Positions 35,398 through 43,176 of a stretch of 64,000 bases of DNA are shown piece after piece (the first letter of the stretch is position 1; every line of letters starts with the position of its first letter). This DNA is from Pseudomonadota bacterium (GTDB lineage Bacteria > Myxococcota > Myxococcia > Myxococcales > Myxococcaceae). A program made the position numbers and the translations under genes. The notes under the pieces were generated by a model. It was given only the letters and a program-made list of their open reading frames with translations, did no database searches and was not told where the DNA came from. The stretch lies in assembly GCA_023423535.1 (NCBI GenBank), contig JAFAFL010000090.1, forward strand, positions 39,684 to 103,683, given 5' to 3'.

Positions 35398-35521
35398 CGC
35401 GCGCCCTTTCGACCTGGCAGGCGTTGCGACCGTTTGAGATGTGCCGCGACGGACGGTGCCACCGCGTGCGGCCGCAGCCCTTTGCGGACTGCAACGCGTG
35501 CAAGGCGCGCTGAACGCTCCG

Positions 35522-36142
35522 CTACACCTGCCGGTCACCGACCCCGGACGGAGTGGCGAAGAACCTCACGCCCGCCTCACGGAGCACGCGCACGAGCGAC
35601 GTCATCGGCAGGCCCTGCACGTTGGTGCGGTCGCCTTCGATCTCGGAGAAGAGCGCCTGTCCGCGTCCCTCCACCCGATAGCCGCCGGCGCAGCCGCGCC
35701 ACTCTTCGGTGGCCACGTAGCCGTCAAGTTCTTCGGCCGAGAGATTGAACAGCTGCATCCGCGTGACCTCCACCCACTCGCGTTCGAAGCCCGGCGCGAG
35801 CACGCAGACGCCTGTGACAATTCGGTGCGACCGGCCTGATAGGGATTGCAGCTGCGCCCTCGCCGCGTGCGCGCTTTCGGGTTTGCCCAGTGCTCTCCCG
35901 TCCAGCTCCACCAACTGATCGCTGCCCACCACCAGCGCGCGCGGATGACGCCTGAAAACCGCCTCCGCCTTGCGCCTCGCGAGCATCCGCACCGCGCTCT
36001 CGACGGTCGTTCCGGGCGGCACGTCCTCGTCCACGCCGGGCGCCTCGATCCCGAAGGGGAGCCCGAGGGACTGCACCAGCGCGCGGCGGGCGGAGGACGT
36101 GGAGGCGAGAATCAACGTGTCGAAGGTGTGTGACAGGGTCAT
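35522..36142 (-). CDS. Maf-family nucleotide pyrophosphatase (YceF-like)
   Basis: A 206-residue Maf protein. The N-terminal LASTSSARRALVQ substrate-binding segment and VVGSDQLVELDG…LGKP are diagnostic. The GSDQ form is the one found in the YceF subgroup, which hydrolyses 7-methyl-GTP, rather than the GADT form of dTTP/UTP pyrophosphatases. The start at 36142 is preceded by GAAAGAACGCGAG; the frame is open further up without support. It is divergent from the radical SAM gene. Confidence 0.9.
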   Translation of the reverse strand: MTLSHTFDTLILASTSSARRALVQSLGLPFGIEAPGVDEDVPPGTTVESAVRMLARRKAEAVFRRHPRALVVGSDQLVELDGRALGKPESAHAARAQLQSLSGRSHRIVTGVCVLAPGFEREWVEVTRMQLFNLSAEELDGYVATEEWRGCAGGYRVEGRGQALFSEIEGDRTNVQGLPMTSLVRVLREAGVRFFATPSGVGDRQV

Positions 36143-36511
36143 CTCGCGTTCTTTCGTCGCTGCCGCCGAGGCCGACAATTCGGCCCCGGCGCGTTCGGGC
36201 TGCGGCGGGGCGTGGCTCTGTATCCGAGGCGACAAAACACGTCTACATCGCGCGAGATCGCGCCTCGTGCGCGTTTTTCCTCATGTTTTTGGTTGATCCG
36301 CCGATGTGTCGCACATGCCTCCGAGGCCGAAAAACAGGCTCCAGCGCACAGTCCGGCACGAGAGTGACCGATAGCGAAAGGTGCAGATTTGCCGCGCGTT
36401 GCTGCCACATATGACGATGCCCACGTTGTCACGGCACGCAACTTCACTTGCGTCAAGTTTCTGGTTGGGCCGCAAAACAGAGGCAGCACCCACGCTGGTT
36501 GGGAGGCGCAC
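36143..36511. other. Divergent intergenic region with inverted repeats
   Basis: A 369-base gap between the divergent maf and radical SAM genes, visibly less GC-rich than its surroundings between 36220 and 36420. It contains ATGTG-TCG-CACAT (36304-36316), ACTTG-CGT-CAAGT (36446-36458), and a GCGCGAGATCGCGC hairpin near 36250-36265 followed ten bases later by T5. These could be operators or a small terminator. I see no tRNA and no credible small gene. Confidence 0.45.
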
Positions 36512-37498
36512 ATGAACGGCACTTCGGCAGGAGCGGTCGGGACGGCGGGCGGGCTCGGCGGTCAGGGCAGGCCGGTCCAGTACCTCACCCTCAGGGTCCG
36601 GTCGCTGCTTCGCGCCTCCGCGGAGGGGAAGGGCCCGTGGCACTGGGCGGTCAATCCGTATGAAGGCTGCGAGTTCGGCTGCACCTTCTGCCACGCGCGG
36701 CTGGACCGGAAGGACTTCACCGACTGGCGCGCCTTCGAGCAGCGGATCCGGGTGAAGACCAACGCGGTGCAGGCCTGGCTGCACGACGTGCGCGCGGAGG
36801 AGTTCGAAGATCGCCAGGTGGTGCTGGGGACCTCGTCGGAGCCGTGGCAGCAGGCGGAGGAGCACTTCCGCGTGACCCGCTCGCTGCTGGAGGCGATGGC
36901 GAAGTCGAAGGGCGTGGACCTGCGCATCAACACGCGGTCGTCCCTCATCGCGCGCGACACCGACGTGCTGCGAGAGATCGCGAAGAAGGGCCGCGTCACC
37001 GTGGCCTTCAGCGTCGCGTCCATGGACGACAAGGTGAACCGGCTGATGGAGCCGAAGGCGCCCTCCGCGTTCCGCAGGCTCGCGGCGATGGAGGCGCTCT
37101 CCCGCGCGGGCGTGGCGGTGGGCCTGGTGGTGTCGCCGGTCTTCCCGGGACTCGAGCCGGAGGAGCTGGGCCTCGAGACGCTCGTCCACCGGGCAGCCAA
37201 CGCGGGCGCGCGCTTCGCGGGGATCCGGATGATGGAGTTCGGCCCCGGCCAGCGCGAGCTCTTCCTCTCGCACGCCACGCAGGCGAACCCGGAGGCGGCC
37301 ACCCGCTTCCGCCGGATCATCGGTCGCCGGCCGCCCACCGCAGAGGAGACCGCGCAGGTGGTCAAGCACTTCGAGGCGCTCTGCCAGAGCCACGGCCTCA
37401 TCCCGCTGGACGCCGCCGCCGCGGAGCTGCGCAAGCCGGAGCCCCGTCGCTCGACGGCCGAGCAGCTCGCGCTCTTCGCGCTCGACGCGCTCGCCTGA
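36512..37498 (+). CDS. SPL-like radical SAM protein
   Basis: A 328-residue radical SAM enzyme with the cluster motif CEFGCTFC (Cys-x3-Cys-x2-Cys) near residues 53-60, in the context NPYEGCEFGCTFCHAR. This is the arrangement of the Rv2578c/SplB-like group. The N-terminal ~30 residues are Gly-rich. A GTSSEPWQ segment and a TRSSLIARD segment are conserved in the group. The reaction is unknown; photoproduct-lyase relatives repair DNA, but the key residues for that were not checked. GGGAGG five bases before the ATG sets the start. Confidence 0.88.
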   Translation: MNGTSAGAVGTAGGLGGQGRPVQYLTLRVRSLLRASAEGKGPWHWAVNPYEGCEFGCTFCHARLDRKDFTDWRAFEQRIRVKTNAVQAWLHDVRAEEFEDRQVVLGTSSEPWQQAEEHFRVTRSLLEAMAKSKGVDLRINTRSSLIARDTDVLREIAKKGRVTVAFSVASMDDKVNRLMEPKAPSAFRRLAAMEALSRAGVAVGLVVSPVFPGLEPEELGLETLVHRAANAGARFAGIRMMEFGPGQRELFLSHATQANPEAATRFRRIIGRRPPTAEETAQVVKHFEALCQSHGLIPLDAAAAELRKPEPRRSTAEQLALFALDALA

Positions 37499-37515
37499 AG
37501 GGGCGGTCCATGCAG

Positions 37516-37521
37516 TAGCAT
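37516..37521 (+). promoter_or_regulatory. Candidate -10 box for leaderless TPR-peptidase mRNA
   Basis: TAGCAT ends eight bases before the ATG at 37530, with no Shine-Dalgarno. The same hexamer precedes the M20 peptidase gene. Confidence 0.4.
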
Positions 37522-37529
37522 CCGCGCCC

Positions 37530-38870
37530 ATGTCGGGGTGGCGGACGCTCGTCTTGGTCGGGTCGTTGGCGTGGGCCGGGTGCCAGAGGGCGCCCTCATC
37601 TTCGGAGGCCGCGCCCGTCGTCGTGCCCGCGCGCGCCGTCGCGGTGTCGTCGCCGGCCTCATCGTCTCCAGCGTCCACACTGAACGCAGCGAACGCGCCC
37701 TCACGCGCGGCAGGTCCGGTCGCGGTGCCCAGCCCGCTGACGCCGGTCGCCCCTGAGCCCGCGCCCGCGTCGTCTTCTTCGCCCTCGAACGCGGCTGGAA
37801 GGTCGCAGCGCAAGGCCCCGCTCGAGGTCTGTCGAGCGGAAGGAGATCCGCTCAGCGCCGCGCGCGAGGCCTACGACGACGGCCGGCTGGAGGAGGCGCT
37901 CTCCTGCGCAGCGCAGGCGGCCGCGTTCTTCCCCGAGCTCCCCGACGCGCACAGCGAACGTGGCGCTGCGCTCTCGGCGCTCGGTCGCTTCGAAGAGGCG
38001 CAGCTCGCCTACGCCCGCGCGCTCGCGCTGCGGCCGGATCACCCGGACGCGTTGCTCGGTGCGGCGCACCTCTACGTGGTGAGCCTGCCTTCCTCCCGCG
38101 AGCACGACGAGCTGGGTGCGCTCTACGCCGACCGCGGGTTCAGCGTCGCGCTGGCCCACGAGGACGACCGGCTGCTCTCGCAGTTCGCGCTGGTCTCGGC
38201 GATGGCGTTCAACGACCTCGGGCGTTCGGCGGATGCGCTGGAGCGTGCGGACGAGGTGCTGAAGCTCGAGCCGAAGAACCGCGACGCCCGCTACGAGCGC
38301 GCGGTGGCGCTGTTCGAGCTCTGCCGGTTCAGCGACGCGCGCGCCGCGTTCACGTCGCTGCTGGCGGATCCGGATCGCGGCGCGCACGCGCACCATCACC
38401 TCGGTCTGCTCCTCGAGCGCGAGGGCCGCACGGCGGAGGCGGAGCGTCACTTCGCGGCGGCGAGAAAGCGCGCGCCGGAGGACTTCACCCCACCGCAGGA
38501 GATGACCGCGGACGAGTTCCGCGCCGAGGTCGCGCGCGCGGTGGCGGAGCTGCCGGAGGACATGCGCCGGGATCTGGTGGGCGTGACGGTCGCCGCGGAG
38601 GAGCTGCCGCTGGAGGAGGATCTGCTCGGGGGCGAGCCGCCGCTGTCGCCGACGATCCTAGGCCTCTTCCGCGGGCCTCCGCTCGGTGAGAGCTGCGAGG
38701 GCGTCATCGGCCAGCCCTGTCGAAGCGTGGCGCTCTATCGGAAGAACCTTGCGCGCGCGGTCCGGTCGCGCGAGGAGCTCCTCGAACAGATCCGGGTCAC
38801 GCTGCTCCACGAGGTGGGGCACCTGCGCGGCGAGGACGATCACGAGCTCGCAGCGCGCGGGCTGGAGTAG
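37530..38870 (+). CDS. TPR lipoprotein fused to zincin-like metallopeptidase
   Basis: A 446-residue protein. The N-terminus has a lipobox-like LAWAGC (Cys18) and an Ala/Ser/Pro-rich linker to about residue 90. Three to four TPR repeats follow (about 100-310; typical …EAQLAYARALALRPDHPDALLG…). The last 125 residues are the PF06262-type minimal metallopeptidase: MTADEFRAEVARAVAELPED…, GLFRGPPLGE and the zinc site LLHEVGHLRGEDDHEL near residue 430. The two modules in one lipoprotein are unusual; PF06262 proteins are normally separate cytosolic proteins of about 120 residues. The rlmI-like gene follows after three bases. Confidence 0.82.
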   Translation: MSGWRTLVLVGSLAWAGCQRAPSSSEAAPVVVPARAVAVSSPASSSPASTLNAANAPSRAAGPVAVPSPLTPVAPEPAPASSSSPSNAAGRSQRKAPLEVCRAEGDPLSAAREAYDDGRLEEALSCAAQAAAFFPELPDAHSERGAALSALGRFEEAQLAYARALALRPDHPDALLGAAHLYVVSLPSSREHDELGALYADRGFSVALAHEDDRLLSQFALVSAMAFNDLGRSADALERADEVLKLEPKNRDARYERAVALFELCRFSDARAAFTSLLADPDRGAHAHHHLGLLLEREGRTAEAERHFAAARKRAPEDFTPPQEMTADEFRAEVARAVAELPEDMRRDLVGVTVAAEELPLEEDLLGGEPPLSPTILGLFRGPPLGESCEGVIGQPCRSVALYRKNLARAVRSREELLEQIRVTLLHEVGHLRGEDDHELAARGLE

Positions 38871-38873
38871 CGG

Positions 38874-40073
38874 ATGTCCGTTCCATCGGTGTGGGTGAAC
38901 GCGAAGGCCGCGCAGCGGCTGCGCCGGCTGTCGCCGTGGGTCTATCGGCAGGACGTGACGAAGCCTCCGGAGGGCGCGGGCCCCGGCGCGATCGTCGACG
39001 TGCGCGACGTGCAGGGCAATCCGGTGGGCCAGGCCTTCTGGTCCACGCGCTCGCCGCTCGCGCTGCGCCTGCTCACGCGCAAGCCGTCGAACGAGGAGCG
39101 GGTGGACGACGCGTTCTTCCACGCGCGGCTGGCGGCTGCGGTCGCTCGCAGGCGGGTGCTGGGCGCGCGGGACGGGATGCGGCTCGTGCATGGCGAGAGC
39201 GACCTCATCCCCGGGCTGCTCGTGGATCGTTACGGCGACGGGCTCACGCTGCAGACGATCAGCGAGGGCGCGGACGTGCGGAAGGAGCGCTTCGCGAAGA
39301 TGCTCGCGGAGCTCACCGCGGCGCGGATCATCGTGTGCCGTGACGACGCGAGCGGCCGCGACTTCGAGCAGCTCCCGCGCGAGGTGCGCGTCCTCCACGG
39401 CCGCGCGGAAGGGCAGGGCGGCGCAGGTGCCAGCGCGCGGTGCACCTACCATGAGGGTCCGAACCGCTTCGAGGTGGACCTCCTCGGCGACATGAAGACG
39501 GGCGCGTTCCTCGACCAGGTGGACAACCACCTGCGCGCGGGAGAGCTCGGGCGGGGCGAGGCGCTGGACTGCTTCAGCTACCACGGCGGGTTCGCGCTCG
39601 CGCTCTCCGCCCGGTGCGACAGCGTGCTGGCGGTGGAGCAGGACGCGAAGGCCGCGGCGCGCGCGAAGCACAACGCGGAGCAGAACGGCCGCGCGAACGT
39701 GACCGTGCAGGAGGGCAACGCCTTCGACGTGCTGCACGGCTTCGACCGCTCCGGCCGCCGCTTCGACACCATCGTCATCGACCCGCCGGGGCTGGCGAAG
39801 CGGAAGGAGGGCGTCTCCGCCGCGCTGCGTGCGTACAAGGAGCTGAACCTCCGCGCGATGCGCTGCCTGCGTCCGGACGGATTGCTGGTGACCTGCTCCT
39901 GCTCGGGGAAGGTGGACCGCGCGCAGTTCGAGCAGACCGTCCTCGCCGCCGCCGCCGACGCGAAGCGCCCGGTGCAGATCCTCGAGCGCCGCGGCGCCGG
40001 GCTCGATCACCCCGTGCTGGGGACGATGCCGGAGAGCGAGTACCTCAAGGCCCTGTTCGTGCGCGTCCTCTGA
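38874..40073 (+). CDS. Class I 23S rRNA m5C methyltransferase (RlmI-like)
   Basis: A 399-residue protein of the RlmI/RlmO type: an N-terminal PUA-like domain (VWVNAKAAQRLRRLSPWVYRQDV), a middle EEHD-like domain, and a Rossmann methyltransferase with LDCFSYHGGFALAL as motif I, IDPPGLAK as motif IV and the catalytic TCSCSGKV near residue 345. RlmI methylates C1962 of E. coli 23S rRNA. It starts three bases after the upstream gene's stop, so the two form an operon. Exact position specificity is not shown by the sequence. Confidence 0.9.
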   Translation: MSVPSVWVNAKAAQRLRRLSPWVYRQDVTKPPEGAGPGAIVDVRDVQGNPVGQAFWSTRSPLALRLLTRKPSNEERVDDAFFHARLAAAVARRRVLGARDGMRLVHGESDLIPGLLVDRYGDGLTLQTISEGADVRKERFAKMLAELTAARIIVCRDDASGRDFEQLPREVRVLHGRAEGQGGAGASARCTYHEGPNRFEVDLLGDMKTGAFLDQVDNHLRAGELGRGEALDCFSYHGGFALALSARCDSVLAVEQDAKAAARAKHNAEQNGRANVTVQEGNAFDVLHGFDRSGRRFDTIVIDPPGLAKRKEGVSAALRAYKELNLRAMRCLRPDGLLVTCSCSGKVDRAQFEQTVLAAAADAKRPVQILERRGAGLDHPVLGTMPESEYLKALFVRVL

Positions 40074-40100
40074 GCGGAGCCCCGTCAGCGGGGCCTGACG

Positions 40101-40562
40101 TCAGCCCAGCCCGAGCTCCCGCTTCAGCCGGTCCACCAGCGCGAAGTACTCCGTGCGCGAGTAGGGCTGGTTGAGGATGTGGAAGTCCTTCCGCTGCAGG
40201 CCCACGCAGCCGAAGCAGTACGAGCAGTCGGAGAGGTTGCGGCAGAGCACGAGGTACGCGCTGTTCGTGCAGCCCTCGCTGCGGACGACGTGGGTGCAGC
40301 CCTGGCAGCTCTTCGCGTCTTCGCAGTGCGAGCAGTTCGTGCACAGCTCGCAGCGCACGCAGTAGTTGCAGGCGTAGCAGCCGTCGCAGTCGCGGCAGAA
40401 GGTGCAGCTCGAGCAGCGGGTGCAGTTCACGCACGCGTAGGAGCCCGGGTTCGAGGGCTCGGCTGCGTACTGCGCCTCCAGCGCCTTCAACGCGTCGAGG
40501 AACGAGCGCTCGTCCAGCTCCGCCACGTCCACCCGCGCCTCGCCCGCCGTCCCTTTCGCCAC
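40101..40562 (-). CDS. Cysteine-periodic protein, 20 Cys in one 3-residue register
   Basis: A 153-residue protein. A helical N-terminus (1-40) is followed by a cysteine array: residues 44 to 80 carry Cys at every third position (13 in a row), then Cys at 86, 89, 98, 107, 113, 116 and 119. All 20 share the same register modulo 3. A C-terminal segment (FHILNQPYSRTEYFALVDRLK) closes the protein. Similar endings with looser Cys repeats occur in uncharacterised bacterial proteins (memory only). A repeat of exactly three suggests a one-sided thiol face, for metal clusters or a solenoid. No signal peptide. GTG start with GGAGGAG upstream. Function unknown. Confidence 0.8.
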   Translation of the reverse strand: MAKGTAGEARVDVAELDERSFLDALKALEAQYAAEPSNPGSYACVNCTRCSSCTFCRDCDGCYACNYCVRCELCTNCSHCEDAKSCQGCTHVVRSEGCTNSAYLVLCRNLSDCSYCFGCVGLQRKDFHILNQPYSRTEYFALVDRLKRELGLG

Positions 40563-40599
40563 GTCTCCTCCGGTTTCGCCGTCCGTCGCGCAGCCGTCT

Positions 40600-41232
40600 C
40601 TAGCGCAGCAGCGCGAGCCGGTCGTAGTCGATGTCGCCCGCGAGCCGCCGCACGACGCCGGGCCCTCGCGCGCCCTGCGAGGTCACCGCGACCACGAAGC
40701 GGTCGGCGACGAGCACGTTCGCCTCGGCCTTGCCCGCGTCCGCGTCCCAGCGCACGAAGCCCACCGCGCGGTCCTGGAGGATGGGGGCGGTGGGATCGTC
40801 GGCATGGCGGCCCGAGGCATCGCTCGCGGCTGCGCGGATCGCCCGCGCCAGCTCCGGCGAGAGCGTGGTGTCCACGATCCGCACCGAGAGCTCTTCGCCG
40901 GCGCCGCCGCTGAACACGCGCTCGACCTCGCTGATCGACACCTCGCCGTAGCGGCCGGAAGAGCCCTCGTCGCGCACGCGGGTGAACCCATCCGGCGCGT
41001 CCGGCAGGTGCGCGCGCAGATCCGCGAAGTGGACGCAGGGAAAGGGATCGCCAGGAGCGGGTGAGTTCATCTCGAGGCCCGCCAGCGAGCCGGAGCCCGA
41101 TCCGGTGACGCGTCCTGTTCCGGTGACGTCGCCCAACGTGCCCACCGCGGCGCCCACGCCCGCACCAATCGCGACCACCACCGCGACGAGCGCGGCGTGA
41201 CGCCAGAGCGAACGAGGAGAAGGGGAGGACAC
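40600..41232 (-). CDS. Membrane-anchored hypothetical protein
   Basis: About 210 residues from GTG 41232 (a TTG at 41253 is also in frame). A basic N-terminus is followed by one hydrophobic segment (ALVAVVVAIGAGVGAAVG) and a Gly/Ser/Thr-rich linker, then a globular domain of about 150 residues with no recognisable family. It is likely anchored in the inner membrane with the domain outside. It lies 37 bases upstream of the cysteine-periodic gene on the same strand, so they may be co-expressed. Confidence 0.6.
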   Translation of the reverse strand: MSSPSPRSLWRHAALVAVVVAIGAGVGAAVGTLGDVTGTGRVTGSGSGSLAGLEMNSPAPGDPFPCVHFADLRAHLPDAPDGFTRVRDEGSSGRYGEVSISEVERVFSGGAGEELSVRIVDTTLSPELARAIRAAASDASGRHADDPTAPILQDRAVGFVRWDADAGKAEANVLVADRFVVAVTSQGARGPGVVRRLAGDIDYDRLALLR

Positions 41233-41298
41233 GCGCCGCCGATCAGACGGCAAAGCGCCCGCGCGCGCAATGTGGGCACGCGGGCGCGGGCGCGGGGA

Positions 41299-41502
41299 CT
41301 ACACGCGCGTCGTGGGGTCCTGCAGCGTGATGGGGCCCTGTCCGGGGCCGTGCTCGAGCGCGCACTCGGTGCACATCCAGAACATCACCACCATCCCGTT
41401 GTCGCCGGAGGCGGAGAAGTTCGCGCCCTCGACGCCGGGCGCCTGCTGGCGCTTGCAGCTGATGCAGATCTTCTTCATCTGGGGACCGGAGCTCGTGGTC
41501 AT
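41299..41502 (-). CDS. Small zinc-ribbon-like protein
   Basis: A 67-residue protein with CISC near residues 13-16 and CTEC near residues 44-47. Two CxxC pairs separated by about 30 residues form a likely zinc ribbon. The C-terminus is Gly/Pro-rich. No family recognised. The ATG has TAGAGT six bases upstream and no Shine-Dalgarno. It is the neighbour of a peptidoglycan hydrolase (19 bases), on the same strand. Confidence 0.65.
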   Translation of the reverse strand: MTTSSGPQMKKICISCKRQQAPGVEGANFSASGDNGMVVMFWMCTECALEHGPGQGPITLQDPTTRV

Positions 41503-41508
41503 GCGCGG

Positions 41509-41514
41509 ACTCTA
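41509..41514 (-). promoter_or_regulatory. Candidate -10 box for leaderless zinc-ribbon mRNA
   Basis: TAGAGT on the minus strand, six bases before the ATG at 41502, lying between this gene and the preceding hydrolase's stop at 41521. It would give the small gene a promoter of its own. Confidence 0.35.
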
Positions 41515-41520
41515 CCCCTC

Positions 41521-42915
41521 TCACCCGACCCCGATCTGCCAGCCGCCGTTGGGGTTCTGGTTGATGAAGTAGGCGAGCTCCTGCGCGGAGACGCTCTTCA
41601 CGTTCTGGTCCGCCGGGTCGTGCACGAGGAACCGGCCCTGCGCGTCGATCCCGTGCACGAGCACGTAGTGACCGCTGGTGCGCGCCTCGTTCTGGTGCGG
41701 CGGCATCGCGTAGTAGTCGCCGTTGGCGACGACCATCTTCCCCTGCTGCAGCTGCTCGCGGATCCAGTCCACGTTCGCGCCCGGGCCGCGGATCTGGCCC
41801 TGCTTCCCCATCGCCTGCGCCATGGCGACGATGCCGTTGACGTTGGTGCCGTCGCCGGAGGTGCCGCCCTTCTGGCCCAGGTGGTTGATGAGCTGCGCGT
41901 CGGTCATGCCCTCGCCGTAGCCCATCGCGCGCGCGAGCATCGCCATCGACGTGGGGCCGCAGTTCGCCGGGCCGTTGTAGTAGCCGCGCTCGGCGCCGTT
42001 GGGCCGGTACTGGCTGATGAAGGGCGGCGCGGTGCGGTTCGTCGGCCCGTTCTCCTCCACGCGCTCCACCGGCGCGGCCGGGTTGAGATCGACCGGCGGC
42101 GTGACCGTGTTCGCGGGCACGAAGGTCGTGGCGCTGGCGCCGGTGACGCCGGGCAGCTTCAGCGTGTCGCCCGCGTAGATGAGGTTCGGGTCCTTGATCT
42201 GCGGGTTGAGCGAGACGATCTGGTTGATGATGTCCCAGTGCGAGCCCGCCATGCCCTGGGCCTTCAGCCGCGAGGCGATGCCCCACAGCGTGTCGCCCCA
42301 CTTGATCTGGTACTCGCTCTGCGCGCCCGCCGTCTCCGGACCGGCCGGTGCGTTCGCGGGCGGCGCGGAGGGCTGGGCCGGAGGCTCGGCGCCGGCGGTG
42401 GTGCCCGGTGCGCCGGCGCTGCTGCCGAGATAGCCGCGGAACTCCTCGGCGTTGCGGAAGATCGTCGCCGAGTAGTTGCCGCCGGTGGTCGCGCTGTCCG
42501 CGCTGCGCCCGTTGCGAAGCGCGGTCTGCACGCCGCCCACGCCCGCGTTGTACGCCGCCACACCGAGCCGCAGATCGCCGCCGAGCTGATCGGTGTAGTT
42601 GCGCAGCAGCCGCGCCGCGTAGTCGGTGGACGAGGCGATGTCGCGACCGTTCTGGTTCGCGCGGAGGAAGTCGCCGTGCCACCGGTCGTCGATCTGCCAC
42701 GGACCCTGGCCGTGCCCGTCGTAGCCGGTGATGTTCACGCGGCCGCCCGACTCCTGCTTGAGGATGCCGAAGAGCACCTCCGGCGGAAGGTTGTAACGGC
42801 GCGAGGCCGCCATCACCGAGTCGTAGAACTGGCCGTAGGGCTCGGGCAGCGAGTGGCGGCGCTGCGTGGAGACCGGTGCGGCGTTCCGGGTGGTTGCGAC
42901 CGAGCTGACCGTCAT
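41521..42915 (-). CDS. Three-domain wall hydrolase: lysozyme-like + LysM + C39-like peptidase
   Basis: A 464-residue protein with three modules. Residues 23-135 are a lysozyme/transglycosylase-like domain: catalytic Glu55 in LKQESGG, HGQGPWQID, and the terminal AAYNAGVGGVQ. Residues 200-256 are a LysM repeat (YQIKWGDTLWGIASRL…). Residues about 295-464 are a papain-like C39-family peptidase with Cys319 (ANCGPTSMAM), His416 (GHYVLVHGID) and Asp433 (VHDP). It would bind the wall, cut glycan and cut a peptide bond. No signal peptide is visible. GGGAGAGG upstream supports the ATG at 42915; the frame is open far upstream as a shadow. Confidence 0.82.
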   Translation of the reverse strand: MTVSSVATTRNAAPVSTQRRHSLPEPYGQFYDSVMAASRRYNLPPEVLFGILKQESGGRVNITGYDGHGQGPWQIDDRWHGDFLRANQNGRDIASSTDYAARLLRNYTDQLGGDLRLGVAAYNAGVGGVQTALRNGRSADSATTGGNYSATIFRNAEEFRGYLGSSAGAPGTTAGAEPPAQPSAPPANAPAGPETAGAQSEYQIKWGDTLWGIASRLKAQGMAGSHWDIINQIVSLNPQIKDPNLIYAGDTLKLPGVTGASATTFVPANTVTPPVDLNPAAPVERVEENGPTNRTAPPFISQYRPNGAERGYYNGPANCGPTSMAMLARAMGYGEGMTDAQLINHLGQKGGTSGDGTNVNGIVAMAQAMGKQGQIRGPGANVDWIREQLQQGKMVVANGDYYAMPPHQNEARTSGHYVLVHGIDAQGRFLVHDPADQNVKSVSAQELAYFINQNPNGGWQIGVG

Positions 42916-43107
42916 GTGCCTCTCCCTCTTGCTTGGGACGTCCGCTCTCATTCTCGGAGAAAGCGCGGCAGGGTTGCCCTCAAGCCGGGCAGATTCCGTG
43001 GCGCCGTTGTGTGTCCGTGTGCGCGCGCTCGTCTGGCGTGGGTCGAAGTCGCCCTGCCAGCGCGCAATGACCCACTCCCGCCGGCTGCGCTCACTCTGCG
43101 CGCTGTG

Positions 43108-43123
43108 GGGCATGGCCGTTGCT
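43108..43123 (+). promoter_or_regulatory. Sigma-54-like promoter of the HDOD gene
   Basis: GGGCATGGCCGTTGCT has GG-N10-GC spacing, GGCA in the -24 half and a perfect TTGCT -12 half. The predicted start near 43134 gives a 43-base leader with an AAGGA ribosome site before the ATG at 43177. Confidence 0.5.
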
Positions 43124-43176
43124 CCGCTGCAGAGCGAACAGGCCTCGAGGGGAAAACCGGCCTGAAGGATCTGTCG

